A DNA stretch of 64,000 bases from Cymbomonas tetramitiformis. Taxonomy: Eukaryota > Chlorophyta > Pyramimonadophyceae > Pyramimonadales > Pyramimonadaceae. Below are positions 1 to 9,770 of this stretch, piece after piece. Under the pieces are notes generated by a model. It did not search any database. It saw only the letters and a program-made list of their open reading frames with translations, and was not told the origin of the DNA. The translations under genes and the position numbers were made by a program. The stretch spans positions 20,843 through 84,842 of the forward strand of contig LGRX02035489.1 of assembly GCA_001247695.2 (NCBI GenBank). Reading direction: 5' to 3'. Positions within the stretch are counted from its first letter, which is position 1; each line of letters begins with the position of its first letter.

Positions 1-81
1 GACGGGCTCTTCTCCACTTCTCCCGCAACTGCTGCTCCGAGAGGTAGGAGGGGGGCTCATCGCGGGGATGTGGGCCCGAGC

Positions 82-3000
82 TCATTGGGACTTGGAGGGT
101 ACTCCGAGCTCGAGGGAGTCCTCCGCGGCAAAATCCATTAGTTCCTTTGGCAACACCGCGTTGAGCACGTCGCAGTATTCATCCGTTTCCACTTCGTGCA
201 TGACCATGTCCAAAGTTTCAGCCAGAAGTGCTTTGGCCCACTCCTTCTTACGAAGAGCAGCCTGTGGGCACTCTCGAGCATAGTGCTCTTTGCTTTGGCA
301 CAACCTGCAACCAGTGTACTCCGGGGAGCCCAGACGTTGCCCAGTAGGAGTTGCACCCGCGGGACGATCTTCGGCTAGAGCTAGTAGCTCCTCCGAGACC
401 TCCACCGCTGCCAGTAGCTGCACTGGCGCTCTCCTACTCGTCGCGTTGTTCAAATGCAACTCCGCCTCAATGGCGTATTCCAGCGCTAGGCGTCGACTGG
501 CTGGAAGGGCGCGGTCGAGGAGGATCAAGGGGGTCCCCTTCCGCTCTGCAATCTCGAACGCCTCCTTCCGTACCTCCGCGGATAAGCCCGAGAGGAAGAC
601 GTCCAGGAGGTCGGATTCCGGAACCGGTGTGGTGAGCTCGTGTGTCGCCAACATGGTCACTACGCGATGGGCTAGATGCAGTCCATCCCAAAACTCGCGC
701 ACTTTGCGCGGTGTCGCCATGCGTCCTTGAGTTTGGCGTACTCGGCGTAGGAACGAGCCCAAGGTGGCCATTTCACTCTTCAGCGGCACGATCAGCTTCG
801 CCAGCGGCACAATGACCTTCTCAAGGTTCAACGACTTGTCCGCCTCGGCATCCAGGAGAACCCCTCGCAGCTCCGTTCCTTCGGAGCTAGGCGTAGGGAA
901 GCAATGCTGGGTGATCTCCTTCAACAAGATATGCACCGAGAGAATCGGCTCTCCGAGCTCGAACGCTCCGTTGGGCACGTTGCATGGGGTGTTCATCGCG
1001 AGGAGCACCACCGGGAGGGTTAAGCACCTGTCGAACTCGTCCACGAATCGCAACAGCGGGCCGAAGGGGTTTGTGGACCCCTCCAACGGTGCTGAGTACA
1101 AGGACATGATGTCCTTCGCGGCCTTGAGGGCATATGAGTGCCTGGTGTACTCCTCCCTTTGTTGCCTGCCATCATTGTACGAGGACCTCCTGCTCGAACC
1201 GAAGCTGTAGGACGTCTCATCGTCGGGCGGGTCGTCATCGCCTCCGCCCCCGCCATGGCCGCGACGTCCACCTTCAGGATTCCGCGAGGGTTCGCTAGGT
1301 GCGTCAGAAGTGGGGTCGTCAGGCGGCTCATTCCCCCCCCCTTGATGGCCACCGGGTCCTCCCGGGTCGTCACCGTCATCATCACCACCACCATCTCCGT
1401 CATCGCCGCCTCCGCCGCTACGCACTGGTGGCGGTTTCGGGTTCACCGATGGAAACCGGTCGAACGCACCAGGCCAAACTCCCCGTGTGCAGTATATACA
1501 CAACGGCACGAGTTGGGTGCTTTCTGACAAGGTTGGAAGGGTCATCACCTCGCAACTCCATATAGCTACAGGAGGTTGCGGGGTACGGGTGCATCTCGAG
1601 CACGGAATGTTGGTGGTGCTGGACGCGACCTCGTTGTGCACGTTGAGAATCACGGCCTTGCCCATGTGAGGTGGCGAAGGGAGTTCAGAGGCAGGCGCCT
1701 CAGAGACTGGTGGTCCGCACCCTGACGCTAGATCGTGCTCCCGGTACTTTCTTGCGACGGCAAAGAACATGCGCTCTGCCTCCAGCTTGTCCGCGTGGCC
1801 CGCCAAGTGCTTTTCCACGTGTGCACGAATAGCCACGACGGCAGGTGCACTGATGGACCTCCAGTCTAGCTTGGCAAGCCGGTCTCGTACACTTGTCGTA
1901 GGAGAGGATGCTTGCACGATAGGGTCGAACGTCACTCCTTTGTGTTGATCACGTACGTCAACAGTCGTGGCTGACGAGGGTACCACCAAGGCTTCTCCTT
2001 CTGCTTTGGGAGCGTCGCTCGTCACAGTCGCGCAACTCACAGGGGTGGTGAGCGGATGAGCGTGCTCCTCTAAGCTCACGCGGTCATCAGCAGATTTGAA
2101 CGCGGCCTCCACCACTGAGCGGCTCTCCACCACCTGTTGCTCAAGTAATCGCTGATCTTGAGCAGCCTGGTCAAGTTGTTGGCGCTGCTCTTCTGCGACT
2201 CGCTGAAGCTCTTGAAGCTGTTGGTCATGACGTGCTACTTGCTCGCCCGCGGCCTCAAGTGCAGCTTGTTGAGCTTCGTGCTGCACTTCTATCAAGAGCT
2301 CCTTCTGTACGCGAGCAGATTCCTCCGCAGCTTTCTGCATGGTCGTTTGAAGTGCAGCGAGTTGCAGCTGGTGAGCGGCTGCAGCTTCCATCACAACTTT
2401 CTCGGACTCCTCCCGCAACTTTTGTAGTTGCTGCTCATGTCGGTTTGCTTGAGCTTGGCGTCGACGTTGGCGCCCTCCTTTACTACGAGAGCTTCCAGAC
2501 GAAGAGGCATGCGAGGTGTCGGAGGAGAGTGACTCGGAGTGGATGGTACACGATGATGATGATGTGGTTCCCATTTCATTGGAGTTGTATGAAGCTTCAG
2601 ACGACGTGCTATGGTCGCCGCCACTGCGGCGTCGAGCCTTAGCGAGCTTGCGCTTGGTCGCTTTCCGTTGCTTCCGCTCTTGCTTCGCCATCTCCTTCTG
2701 GTGGGCTACTTCCATTAAAGCCTGCATGCGGACTCCACGTTCTCGTTGGGTAGGTCGTGGGGCTGCTGGGGCTTTTGAGCGGGACGGCAGTGGCGCATAG
2801 ATAGGTCCATCATCCTCAGCGTCATCCGTCGTGGGGTCATCTTCGGACGATAAAACCTCGTAGGGATTGCGGTCCGGCACGGTTCGTACTCCCTGCTGTG
2901 GGACGTGGATCTCCAAGGTGGTTGTACGCCTCAATGTTCTAATCACGTCCTCAACGTCCACTCCCAACTTCACAAGCCTTGCAGGTCGGTTGGCTGGGAT

Positions 3001-4311
3001 AATTGTGACCACAGCTCGAGTGAGGTGATGATAATGATGGCCCGCTGAGGCGACGTGGGATAAGAGCAGCCCACGCGATGGGATCACACGCTGCTCTCCA
3101 CCTTTCGTCTTGAGGTGAGCCTCCCATGTGATCGCTGCAATCGCGTTCTCCTCGCCACTCAGGCGGCGCAAATGTTTACGTAAAGTCGCCCATTGGTTTG
3201 GAGTCACGTCAGGGACGTCCGTCAGTGCTGCCCACTCGTGAAGGGCTTTGCGCTTCACGTGCTGTTTGCGTTGTACCGCAAAACGTGTGCACTTGGACGC
3301 GAAATCCACGATAGCTCTCCACGCCTTCACACACTTTTCCGCGTAGAACCTGGATAGAGCGTCGTTGCACTTCGTGATCTCGAGTTTGATCTCTTTTACA
3401 CGACGTGTTTCCTCTCGCCAGACGCCCAAGAGTAGAAATGACAAATGCGAGTTTGCTCGCATAATGTTCTCCTGACGTTCGTGTTGGACTTGCTCATGCC
3501 ATGCTGCAAAGAAAGTGGCAGTCCGCACGAGGCGGGCTCGTAGGCGCCATGCCTTGAAGACTGGAAGAGTGCTACCACTATATACGCGCGCCTTCCAAGT
3601 GCTCCACCAACTACGTAGGACGTATTGAGCCAAAATGTCCACTGCCACTGCTTGGCGAGCAAGTTTGACGCTTGTGCCAGACAGGCGTCGTTCGCTACCC
3701 AGAGGCACGCCTTCGCGCTTGTGCGCCGACATGTCACTACCAGTGGGTAACTCTGCAGCACGGTGCTCTACTACAAGTGTTTGATCAACTACAACTTCAC
3801 TTCGAGGAGGTGATTCCAAGGAATATGGGGTGGCTATAGCGACCGTGTTGGTTTCCTCGAAAGCTGGTTGGCCACGTCGTGGAGTAGCGCGAGCCAGAAG
3901 AGCGCGTTGTTGCGGTGTAGAGTACCGCTCAAACATGCGGACGGTAGCGGACACCTGGCCAGGTGTGTCCCGCGGCTCGTTGGTAAAGCCCATGGGTGTG
4001 GCGGGCAGCGACGCTTGTGAGTCGCGTTCTCCTCGAGGCACTGGCGCGCTTGAGAAACGCGCGTACTGCTCTTCAAGAGAGCGTTGCACTCCTCCTCCCC
4101 CCCCGCTGCCTCGCCGCGCCCCGGCAGGCCCGTTCCCAGCACGCGGAACAAAGAAAGGAGTGGGCTCCAAAGCCGCAAGCTCATCCCGCACCCCAGGCTC
4201 AAACGGCCGAGCCGAGCCTGAGAGCCTGGAAGGCCCAGGGGAAGCCCCCGCAGCACCAGGGCTGCCACTCCGCCAAGGCGGCAACTCACGCTGCGACCGA
4301 GAAGAAGACAT
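82..4311 (-). CDS. gag: Giant Gag-like polyprotein with CCHC zinc knuckle (1409 aa)
   Basis: The open frame extends upstream to 4506, but the Met at 4311 (MSSSRSQRE) is the more natural start because the residues before it are hydrophobic and leader-like. In order there is a Gly/Pro/Ser-rich N-terminus; a Trp-spaced helical region at forward positions about 3600-3200 (WWSTWKARV, FKAWRLRARL, FFAAWHEQV, KAWRAIVDF), which resembles Sfi1-type centrin-binding repeats; a Lys/Arg patch and a long Gln/Glu coiled coil (about 2700-2100); an Asp/Gly low-complexity stretch; a helical capsid-like segment (about 1130-420); and a retroviral-type knuckle CRLCQSKEHYARECPQ near 250-300. The frame stops at 82-84. 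At 1409 residues it is several times longer than a typical plant gypsy Gag. The Sfi1-like reading is an inference from Trp spacing; the Gag assignment rests on the knuckle and the upstream LTR and PBS. Confidence 0.75.
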   Translation of the reverse strand: MSSSRSQRELPPWRSGSPGAAGASPGPSRLSGSARPFEPGVRDELAALEPTPFFVPRAGNGPAGARRGSGGGGGVQRSLEEQYARFSSAPVPRGERDSQASLPATPMGFTNEPRDTPGQVSATVRMFERYSTPQQRALLARATPRRGQPAFEETNTVAIATPYSLESPPRSEVVVDQTLVVEHRAAELPTGSDMSAHKREGVPLGSERRLSGTSVKLARQAVAVDILAQYVLRSWWSTWKARVYSGSTLPVFKAWRLRARLVRTATFFAAWHEQVQHERQENIMRANSHLSFLLLGVWREETRRVKEIKLEITKCNDALSRFYAEKCVKAWRAIVDFASKCTRFAVQRKQHVKRKALHEWAALTDVPDVTPNQWATLRKHLRRLSGEENAIAAITWEAHLKTKGGEQRVIPSRGLLLSHVASAGHHYHHLTRAVVTIIPANRPARLVKLGVDVEDVIRTLRRTTTLEIHVPQQGVRTVPDRNPYEVLSSEDDPTTDDAEDDGPIYAPLPSRSKAPAAPRPTQRERGVRMQALMEVAHQKEMAKQERKQRKATKRKLAKARRRSGGDHSTSSEASYNSNEMGTTSSSSCTIHSESLSSDTSHASSSGSSRSKGGRQRRRQAQANRHEQQLQKLREESEKVVMEAAAAHQLQLAALQTTMQKAAEESARVQKELLIEVQHEAQQAALEAAGEQVARHDQQLQELQRVAEEQRQQLDQAAQDQRLLEQQVVESRSVVEAAFKSADDRVSLEEHAHPLTTPVSCATVTSDAPKAEGEALVVPSSATTVDVRDQHKGVTFDPIVQASSPTTSVRDRLAKLDWRSISAPAVVAIRAHVEKHLAGHADKLEAERMFFAVARKYREHDLASGCGPPVSEAPASELPSPPHMGKAVILNVHNEVASSTTNIPCSRCTRTPQPPVAIWSCEVMTLPTLSESTQLVPLCIYCTRGVWPGAFDRFPSVNPKPPPVRSGGGGDDGDGGGDDDGDDPGGPGGHQGGGNEPPDDPTSDAPSEPSRNPEGGRRGHGGGGGDDDPPDDETSYSFGSSRRSSYNDGRQQREEYTRHSYALKAAKDIMSLYSAPLEGSTNPFGPLLRFVDEFDRCLTLPVVLLAMNTPCNVPNGAFELGEPILSVHILLKEITQHCFPTPSSEGTELRGVLLDAEADKSLNLEKVIVPLAKLIVPLKSEMATLGSFLRRVRQTQGRMATPRKVREFWDGLHLAHRVVTMLATHELTTPVPESDLLDVFLSGLSAEVRKEAFEIAERKGTPLILLDRALPASRRLALEYAIEAELHLNNATSRRAPVQLLAAVEVSEELLALAEDRPAGATPTGQRLGSPEYTGCRLCQSKEHYARECPQAALRKKEWAKALLAETLDMVMHEVETDEYCDVLNAVLPKELMDFAAEDSLELGVPSKSQ

Positions 4312-5563
4312 GCAAACAGTCGCCAAAGTCGGTGGAGAAACGCGGCAATCTGATTCTGAAAAATTTGCCAGCGCTTCCGCCGTATAGGCGTATAGTGGAA
4401 GAGCGAAGACGCAGAAGCCAACAGCAAACAAGCAACTGCTGTTACCGAAACTTAATTGAAGCTTCCCAGCGAACTCGAAGAGGCAAGATGAAAACAAATT
4501 GAGCAAAATTGGGCAACGATCGGTCCACGGAAGTCAAAGTAACGTTGCTGCGCGACACCACTTAGGGTCAGCCACTGTTAAGAACGCTAGAGCGCTGCAG
4601 AGCTCAAGGGCAAAGAAAGCATGTCGCATCTGCCCATTCAGAGAACATTTTCGAATTCCAAAGCATAAAATTGCGCAATCCCACTCAGTCGCAAAGACAC
4701 TCGACGAGGAACACGCACGCCAGCGGAATAGCGCTAATTTGAAGTCGCATCACGCCAATTTCAAGCCCAAGAAGAACATTGCGCACACATCCCAATCGCA
4801 GAGGGTAGTGCAGACGAAGATCTCGCGGAAAACGCTGACTAATTGGCACAATTCCCGAGAAGAATTAACGGCGCAAAGCTGCCAGCGAGCAAGAAAAACG
4901 ACGAGTGCTGACCAGCGCGTCAGAGCGCGAACATAAGGCCAGCGGCCAGAAGTACAATTTTGACCATTCCCAAACTCGAATTTAAGCAGCACCCGCAAAA
5001 ATTGCCACAATTTGTAAAGGTAATTCGCGAGCCCCAGGCGCAGAGCGAACGCTAGACGAAAGATAGCTCTAGGCCACTTTATTTGTGGCACACTGTGCCA
5101 CAGTAGGAGGCCCCACACTAGGCGAGCCGAAATCTTCCATCACAGATCACGGCGCGAAGAGAGTATAAGCTGCATTCGACAATTCTAAGAACATTTGCTG
5201 CTGAGGAATTAACGCCATTGCGAACACTCGAGCGAAGAACTGCGTGCGCACTAGGAACTTACAGCAGCCAAGACTGCAAAGCACGCGCAAGTGCACGAAG
5301 AAACCATTACGAAGCAACTCGCGAAGAAAGATTACGGTCTCACAAGTAAATTGAAGAACAATTCTCGATAGCGCCACAAGTCATCTCGCTGAAGGAAGAG
5401 TAAACGACGTTTCTGGCCAGTGTTGACTCAAAGTCACGCAACGCGCCAGTAACTCGAGAGCGTAAATTCCATTCGAAAAACTGAGGCACACGTAAATTTG
5501 GCGCAAGATTCACAATCTCAAAGCAGAAAAATTTTGTGGAAGCGGTGGTGGTGGTGGTGCGTA
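4312..5563 (-). other. Untranslated leader of element A
   Basis: About 1.25 kb between primer-binding site and Gag start. It has only short overlapping frames on both strands and no domain I recognise. A leader of this length fits a packaging/dimerisation region in front of gag. Confidence 0.5.
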
Positions 5564-5577
5564 GCACACTGATACCA
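5564..5577 (-). promoter_or_regulatory. Primer-binding site, initiator-tRNA-Met type
   Basis: On the minus strand the sequence reads TGGTATCAGTGTGC, three bases after the LTR end. Its first eight bases match the plant-type tRNA-iMet primer-binding consensus (TGGTATCAGAGC). It fixes the orientation of element A and the inner LTR boundary. Confidence 0.75.
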
Positions 5578-5580
5578 TTT

Positions 5581-5997
5581 TGTGGGAGGCAGCTGTAACC
5601 CTCCTCACATAACAGACACTGTGAAACTACTTGTGGATCATATATAGTGCAAGGTTCTATATTATGCACTATATAAGACTAATCAAGCTATGTCGATTCT
5701 TAGGAACTATGTCCAGACTCAGTGCATATATTTGCAGTAAGAATTAGGTATTATATTGACTTTTTGCCATGCGGCTGTTTTACTCTAGAAATCTCAACTG
5801 TTTCTTTGGCCTTGGCCATTACTTATTCACTCAGCTCTCTGAGGTAATCCTAGTCAGCATGGCCAAGTCTCATCAACCTATCATATGCTTGTACTACATT
5901 ATCATGCAGTATGATGTGCCAGTATTCTACATGTCACATTATTACACAGTACAGTGGTACTGTGTACTCCCATATAAGGGGGGTCTCTTCCTCAACA
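5581..5997 (-). repeat. 5' LTR of element A (about 417 bp)
   Basis: On the minus strand the segment begins TGTTGAGG and ends CCCACA, giving the TG...CA termini of an LTR, and it is followed by AAA and the primer-binding site. A TATA-like TTATATGG lies about 20 bases inside the start, followed by a local inverted repeat around GTACACAGTACCACTGTACTGTG. The other LTR is outside the window, so the boundaries rest on termini and PBS rather than on comparison of two copies. Confidence 0.7.
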
Positions 5998-6108
5998 GGG
6001 GTCTCGGGCGCTAATGCTGTAAGGCGCGTATGACACTTCTGGCATGTATGACATTGCTGAGTCATCCGCGCATGACACCGCGTGTTGTCCTAGCACAAAA
6101 CGGAGGAG

Positions 6109-8994
6109 TTGGCTGGGTACACGCGGTGGTTGAACGCCAAGCATCGTCGCCAGCATCGGATCGCCATACGACATCACCAGCGGTTACGGCAGCAGCAGAC
6201 GCTGCCGATACGTGATGGCAGCTCTGAAATGTCATCGACTCAGTGTGTGTCTTCGCCCGATGATCCAGCAGCAGCACGTATTTCTGCTCCGGATATCGCG
6301 GCGTCACCCAGAAGGGTGACACTATTATCCGTAACTCCATCCGAGTTATTGGCTATGGATGACGATGCCTTCTGGGCTGCGGTGGATGCGGTTGAGGAGT
6401 CGCCGGACCCAGAGGAGGAGGATGACTTCTGGAGTTGCGATGCTGAGGTTGCTGCCGATGCTAACGCTGCTCTTGCCAGGCGACAGTCGGCTGCGAGGTT
6501 GCCGGTCGTCGTCCACCTTGTGGGGGGGGGAGGAATGCAGCATTCCGCATGCTCATTGTCGTACGACACGTTAGCAACAACAACTGATGATGATGATGAT
6601 GATGATGATGATGTCGTCTGGGCTTGCGTTGGTGATGAGAACGCTCGCGCAGCAGTAGCATCCGCGTTGCCTCTGGAAGGGCCTTCCGCAGTTACTGCAC
6701 GGCTTGGTGTGCACGGCCGGTCGCTGCAAGACGACGCGCGACCTGAGCTGGGTGTGCGCTCGCAGCAGCCGCAGGCGCCGATCTCGCCGCGTCTCGATCA
6801 CCTTGAGGGAGGGGGAGGAGTGATTATCAGCAATAAGCATGCAGATTCGCCACCTCCAGAGCCGCCTGATATATCTAATGTCACGACTGGTCATTACATT
6901 TCATCCGGTGACTCGGGTAAGGATATCCATATTCTGTCGCCACCTCCAGAGCCGCCACCGATTGGTACGGATTATTGCACAGCTGATGGTGAAGCGGCTG
7001 ACAACTGCACGGCAGGATATCGTACAGCCGACTATCATGCACCCCCATGTATTGACCGTGCGGATACGTTATCATCGTGCAATTCATCGGCAATGTCAGT
7101 ATCAGCTACGATAGCAACGTGCAAATCTGCAAAGGATAACGGCTCGGCATCATCGCAATACCCCGAACAACTTGAATCATCAGCATCATATGACGATCTT
7201 CGTGTCTCCGAATTTTCGGTGTATGCGCAGCACGTGATCGCAGAGTCCGATCGGGTTCTTGCAATGTCTCAGCGTTTGTGGCAGCAACGTGCTCGCCTTC
7301 ACCTTGAGCAGCAGCAGATAATCATTGGCAGTGATGAAACGTTGCCGGCTGCCAAGCATACGTCGTCGTTGTCTCATTATGATGAACATCGGCAGTGCAT
7401 CATCGGCACGGCACCATCGCCACCTCCGAAGCCGCCTTTTGATGATGTATTTTGCGACGTGGTTGAGCATCATGCTGAGACTGTGAGTGCTGGAAATCAT
7501 GGAGCACATCATTATGTAGCCAGCGATACCGGTGATATGGGCGCAACCAATGACGCATGCGAGGTGCGACAGCTTGCCCACGGCGATGTTGTCCCATGCA
7601 CGGATGACGGTGCGTTTCATCACTGCGCGACCGACAAGAGTATACATAACAATACGAATGGTGATGCGCATGGCTTGCATATTATACCATCGGCACTGTG
7701 TATACACCTTGGATTATCACATGAGTGTTTCATCATGCGCGTACCGGCGACAAAATGTCATTCGACGTCACCGATCGCGTACGCATATACTTTGTTGGTT
7801 GTTCACTCTGGATCCGCATCGCCGCGATACCCTTCCGATTCAGCACCATTATTGGTGCCCCCATCGGCAGCAAATAACTCCCTACGAAGCAGATGTGAGC
7901 ATGTTGCGGCTGCGGCAGCTGCGGCTGCTAGTGCATCATCACCATCTCCACCATCTCCAACTGTACGCCCAGGTTATCCATCATCAGCGATGGAGTGGGC
8001 AAAATTGTCGTCTACATCATTATCACGTGACGCAGCTGCTGTAAATGGTGACGATGACTCGGTGCTATTGCAACATCTTTATGGTAGCGTTGCAAATGAT
8101 GGTGTGCTCATGCTGGAGGGCAGCACACACACACGTACACAATGCGTGCGAAGGGGGATTGTTATTCCGGCGCACGCGCACGTGTACGGGGTTGTGTTGG
8201 CGCGGGGGGGATTTATTATTCCCGCACAGCCTTCGCAGCCTAGCAATGTGCGCAGCATCCGCACAATCGAGGCGCAGCTCGGGAGCCGCATTATTATTCT
8301 GGCACACACACACGTGTATGGGGTTGTGTTGGTACGGGGGGGATTCATTCCCGCACAACCTTCGCAGTCTAGCGATGTGCGCAACATCCGCATAATCGAG
8401 GCGCAACTCGGGAGCTGCATTATTATTCTGGCACACACACACGTGTATGGGGTTGTGTTGGTGCGGGGGGGATTTATTCTCGCACAGCCTTCGCAGTCTA
8501 GCGATGTGCGCAACATCCGCATAATCGAGGCGCAGCTCGGGAGCCGCATTATGATTCCGGCGCACACACACGTGTTTGGGGTTGTGTTGGTGTGGGGAGG
8601 ATTCACTCACACGCACGCACAGGAGATTGTGGGCGTGCAAGGGATATTTATTCCATCACATGCACATGCGTGTACATGCACGCACACACACACCGCAACT
8701 ACAGCCGCATCAACCTACGTCGCCGTTGAAATAACTGTATCAGCCGACGGTAGTATATATACGTGTACGCAATCATCATCAGCCGACGGTATTGTACATA
8801 CACGTACGCAATCGTCATCAGCCGACGGCAGTATATATACGTGTACGCAATCATCATCAGCCGACGGTATTATACACATACGCGTGCGCAATCGTCATCA
8901 GCCGACGGCGATATATGATACGTGTACGCAATCATCATCGCCCGTACATGCTACTTCGCCTTCCGCATCGGCACCGGATCGCATGCACCGATGA
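6109..8994 (+). CDS. Repeat-built 961-aa reading frame, unknown function
   Basis: I recognise no family. The frame is rich in Ser, His, Ala, Asp and Thr. It contains three Pro motifs of the form SPPPEPP or SPPPKPP, an Asp run from a (GAT)n tract near 6586-6614, a short Gln/Arg helical stretch, and two blocks of in-frame tandem repeats near its end (129-bp and 39-bp units). It stops at TGA 8992-8994, and the same frame continues immediately to 9660. The layout, just inside a mobile cluster and upstream of a gypsy protease, would suit a degenerated gag-like protein, but no capsid or zinc knuckle is visible. It may also be a non-coding repeat region whose units happen to be multiples of three. 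Confidence 0.35.
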   Translation: MAGYTRWLNAKHRRQHRIAIRHHQRLRQQQTLPIRDGSSEMSSTQCVSSPDDPAAARISAPDIAASPRRVTLLSVTPSELLAMDDDAFWAAVDAVEESPDPEEEDDFWSCDAEVAADANAALARRQSAARLPVVVHLVGGGGMQHSACSLSYDTLATTTDDDDDDDDDVVWACVGDENARAAVASALPLEGPSAVTARLGVHGRSLQDDARPELGVRSQQPQAPISPRLDHLEGGGGVIISNKHADSPPPEPPDISNVTTGHYISSGDSGKDIHILSPPPEPPPIGTDYCTADGEAADNCTAGYRTADYHAPPCIDRADTLSSCNSSAMSVSATIATCKSAKDNGSASSQYPEQLESSASYDDLRVSEFSVYAQHVIAESDRVLAMSQRLWQQRARLHLEQQQIIIGSDETLPAAKHTSSLSHYDEHRQCIIGTAPSPPPKPPFDDVFCDVVEHHAETVSAGNHGAHHYVASDTGDMGATNDACEVRQLAHGDVVPCTDDGAFHHCATDKSIHNNTNGDAHGLHIIPSALCIHLGLSHECFIMRVPATKCHSTSPIAYAYTLLVVHSGSASPRYPSDSAPLLVPPSAANNSLRSRCEHVAAAAAAAASASSPSPPSPTVRPGYPSSAMEWAKLSSTSLSRDAAAVNGDDDSVLLQHLYGSVANDGVLMLEGSTHTRTQCVRRGIVIPAHAHVYGVVLARGGFIIPAQPSQPSNVRSIRTIEAQLGSRIIILAHTHVYGVVLVRGGFIPAQPSQSSDVRNIRIIEAQLGSCIIILAHTHVYGVVLVRGGFILAQPSQSSDVRNIRIIEAQLGSRIMIPAHTHVFGVVLVWGGFTHTHAQEIVGVQGIFIPSHAHACTCTHTHTATTAASTYVAVEITVSADGSIYTCTQSSSADGIVHTRTQSSSADGSIYTCTQSSSADGIIHIRVRNRHQPTAIYDTCTQSSSPVHATSPSASAPDRMHR
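8155..8625 (+). repeat. About 129-bp tandem repeat, 4 copies, in frame
   Basis: Four copies of a unit containing CACGTGTATGGGGTTGTGTT recur at about 8180, 8312, 8441 and 8570 (spacing 132, 129, 129). Each encodes about 43 residues including HTHVYGVVLVRGGF and QSSDVRNIRIIEAQLG. The period is a multiple of three and substitutions leave the frame open. Confidence 0.85.
8735..8945 (+). repeat. 39-bp tandem repeat, about 5 copies, in frame
   Basis: The unit TCAGCCGACGGTAGTATATA plus about 19 further bases repeats about five times with mild divergence and encodes a 13-residue unit such as SSADGSIYTCTQS. It lies directly downstream of the 129-bp array in the same frame. Confidence 0.8.
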
Positions 8995-9660
8995 ATGCCC
9001 ATGAATCATCGACGGTCTCGGTCGGGCCGATGCATACAACAACGTCGTCGCATAGTCATTATTTCAATGATTCAGCTGATTCATCATCGTTATTATCTTT
9101 TGGCTGCATTCCCGTGTTCGCCCTTCTTGGGTCATCATCAAGCACATGATACTTCGCCTTCAGTATCGGCACCGACTGCATGCACCGGTGAATCATCGAC
9201 GGTCTCGTCAGCGATGCATACAACAACGTCGTCGGCTGTCGAGCATACATCGGCATTCCCTTACATATATATTGGTGATTCTGGAATTGGGATAGGTGCG
9301 GCAACACGCAGTGCGACCGTTGTCCCGGCGGTCCAACACCGCGCACACGCGCAAGAAAGAGTGTCCATGCAGTGGGAATTTACTCACACGCACACACAAG
9401 AGAGTGTGGGTGTGCAAGGAATAATTATTCCTTCGCATGCACCTGCGTGTACACGTGCACGCGCACTATGTGCGACTGCTGCCCCGGCGGCCCAACGTGC
9501 ATTATATGTGACCGCTACTCCGGCGGCCCAACGCGCATTATGTGCGGCTGCTGCCCCGGCAGCTCGGCGCGCAATATGTGCGGCCGCTGCCTCGGACACT
9601 CAACGTGTATTATATGTGACCGCTGCTCCGGCGGTCCATAGTCGATATCTGATGGCGTAA
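8995..9660 (+). CDS. In-frame continuation of the repeat-built frame after one TGA (221 aa)
   Basis: It begins with the ATG directly after the stop at 8992-8994 and is in the same frame as the upstream 961-residue frame, so a single base change would make one frame of 1182 residues. It is rich in Thr, Ser, Ala and His and ends in imperfect Ala/Arg repeats with the core TAAPAAQRALC (9476-9640). I recognise no domain. Confidence 0.3.
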   Translation: MPMNHRRSRSGRCIQQRRRIVIISMIQLIHHRYYLLAAFPCSPFLGHHQAHDTSPSVSAPTACTGESSTVSSAMHTTTSSAVEHTSAFPYIYIGDSGIGIGAATRSATVVPAVQHRAHAQERVSMQWEFTHTHTQESVGVQGIIIPSHAPACTRARALCATAAPAAQRALYVTATPAAQRALCAAAAPAARRAICAAAASDTQRVLYVTAAPAVHSRYLMA

Positions 9661-9770
9661 ATGAATATTGGCGCATGCCTTGCTGACGGTATAACTTTGG
9701 TAATACCACCGAAAGTAATACCGGTATTATACCCGGTATTACCACACCCTAGTATCAAAATACCGGTATT
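9661..9770. repeat. Short spacer with repeated palindrome AATACCGGTATT
   Basis: The 12-bp perfect palindrome AATACCGGTATT occurs twice (near 9715 and 9757), with a related CCCGGTATTACC between them. The cluster lies exactly between the repeat-built frame and the start of the protease-containing frame and could be a protein-binding or hairpin site. Confidence 0.45.

Larger units (their letters stand above)
1..5997 (-). mobile_element. 5' part of an LTR retrotransposon (element A), truncated by the window edge
   Basis: Read on the minus strand, the order is LTR (5997-5581), primer-binding site (5577-5564), a leader of about 1.25 kb, then a very large Gag frame (4311-82). This is the usual order of an LTR retrotransposon. 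The pol region and 3' LTR would lie to the left of position 1 and are not visible, so neither Ty3/gypsy versus Ty1/copia nor the target duplication can be settled. The Gag has a capsid-like region and one CCHC zinc knuckle. The long intact Gag frame suggests a fairly recent insertion. Confidence 0.8.

Noticed and set aside
6586..6614. (GAT)n tract as a regulatory microsatellite
   Set aside because: It is a simple in-frame Asp-coding repeat within a larger low-complexity frame; nothing indicates regulation.
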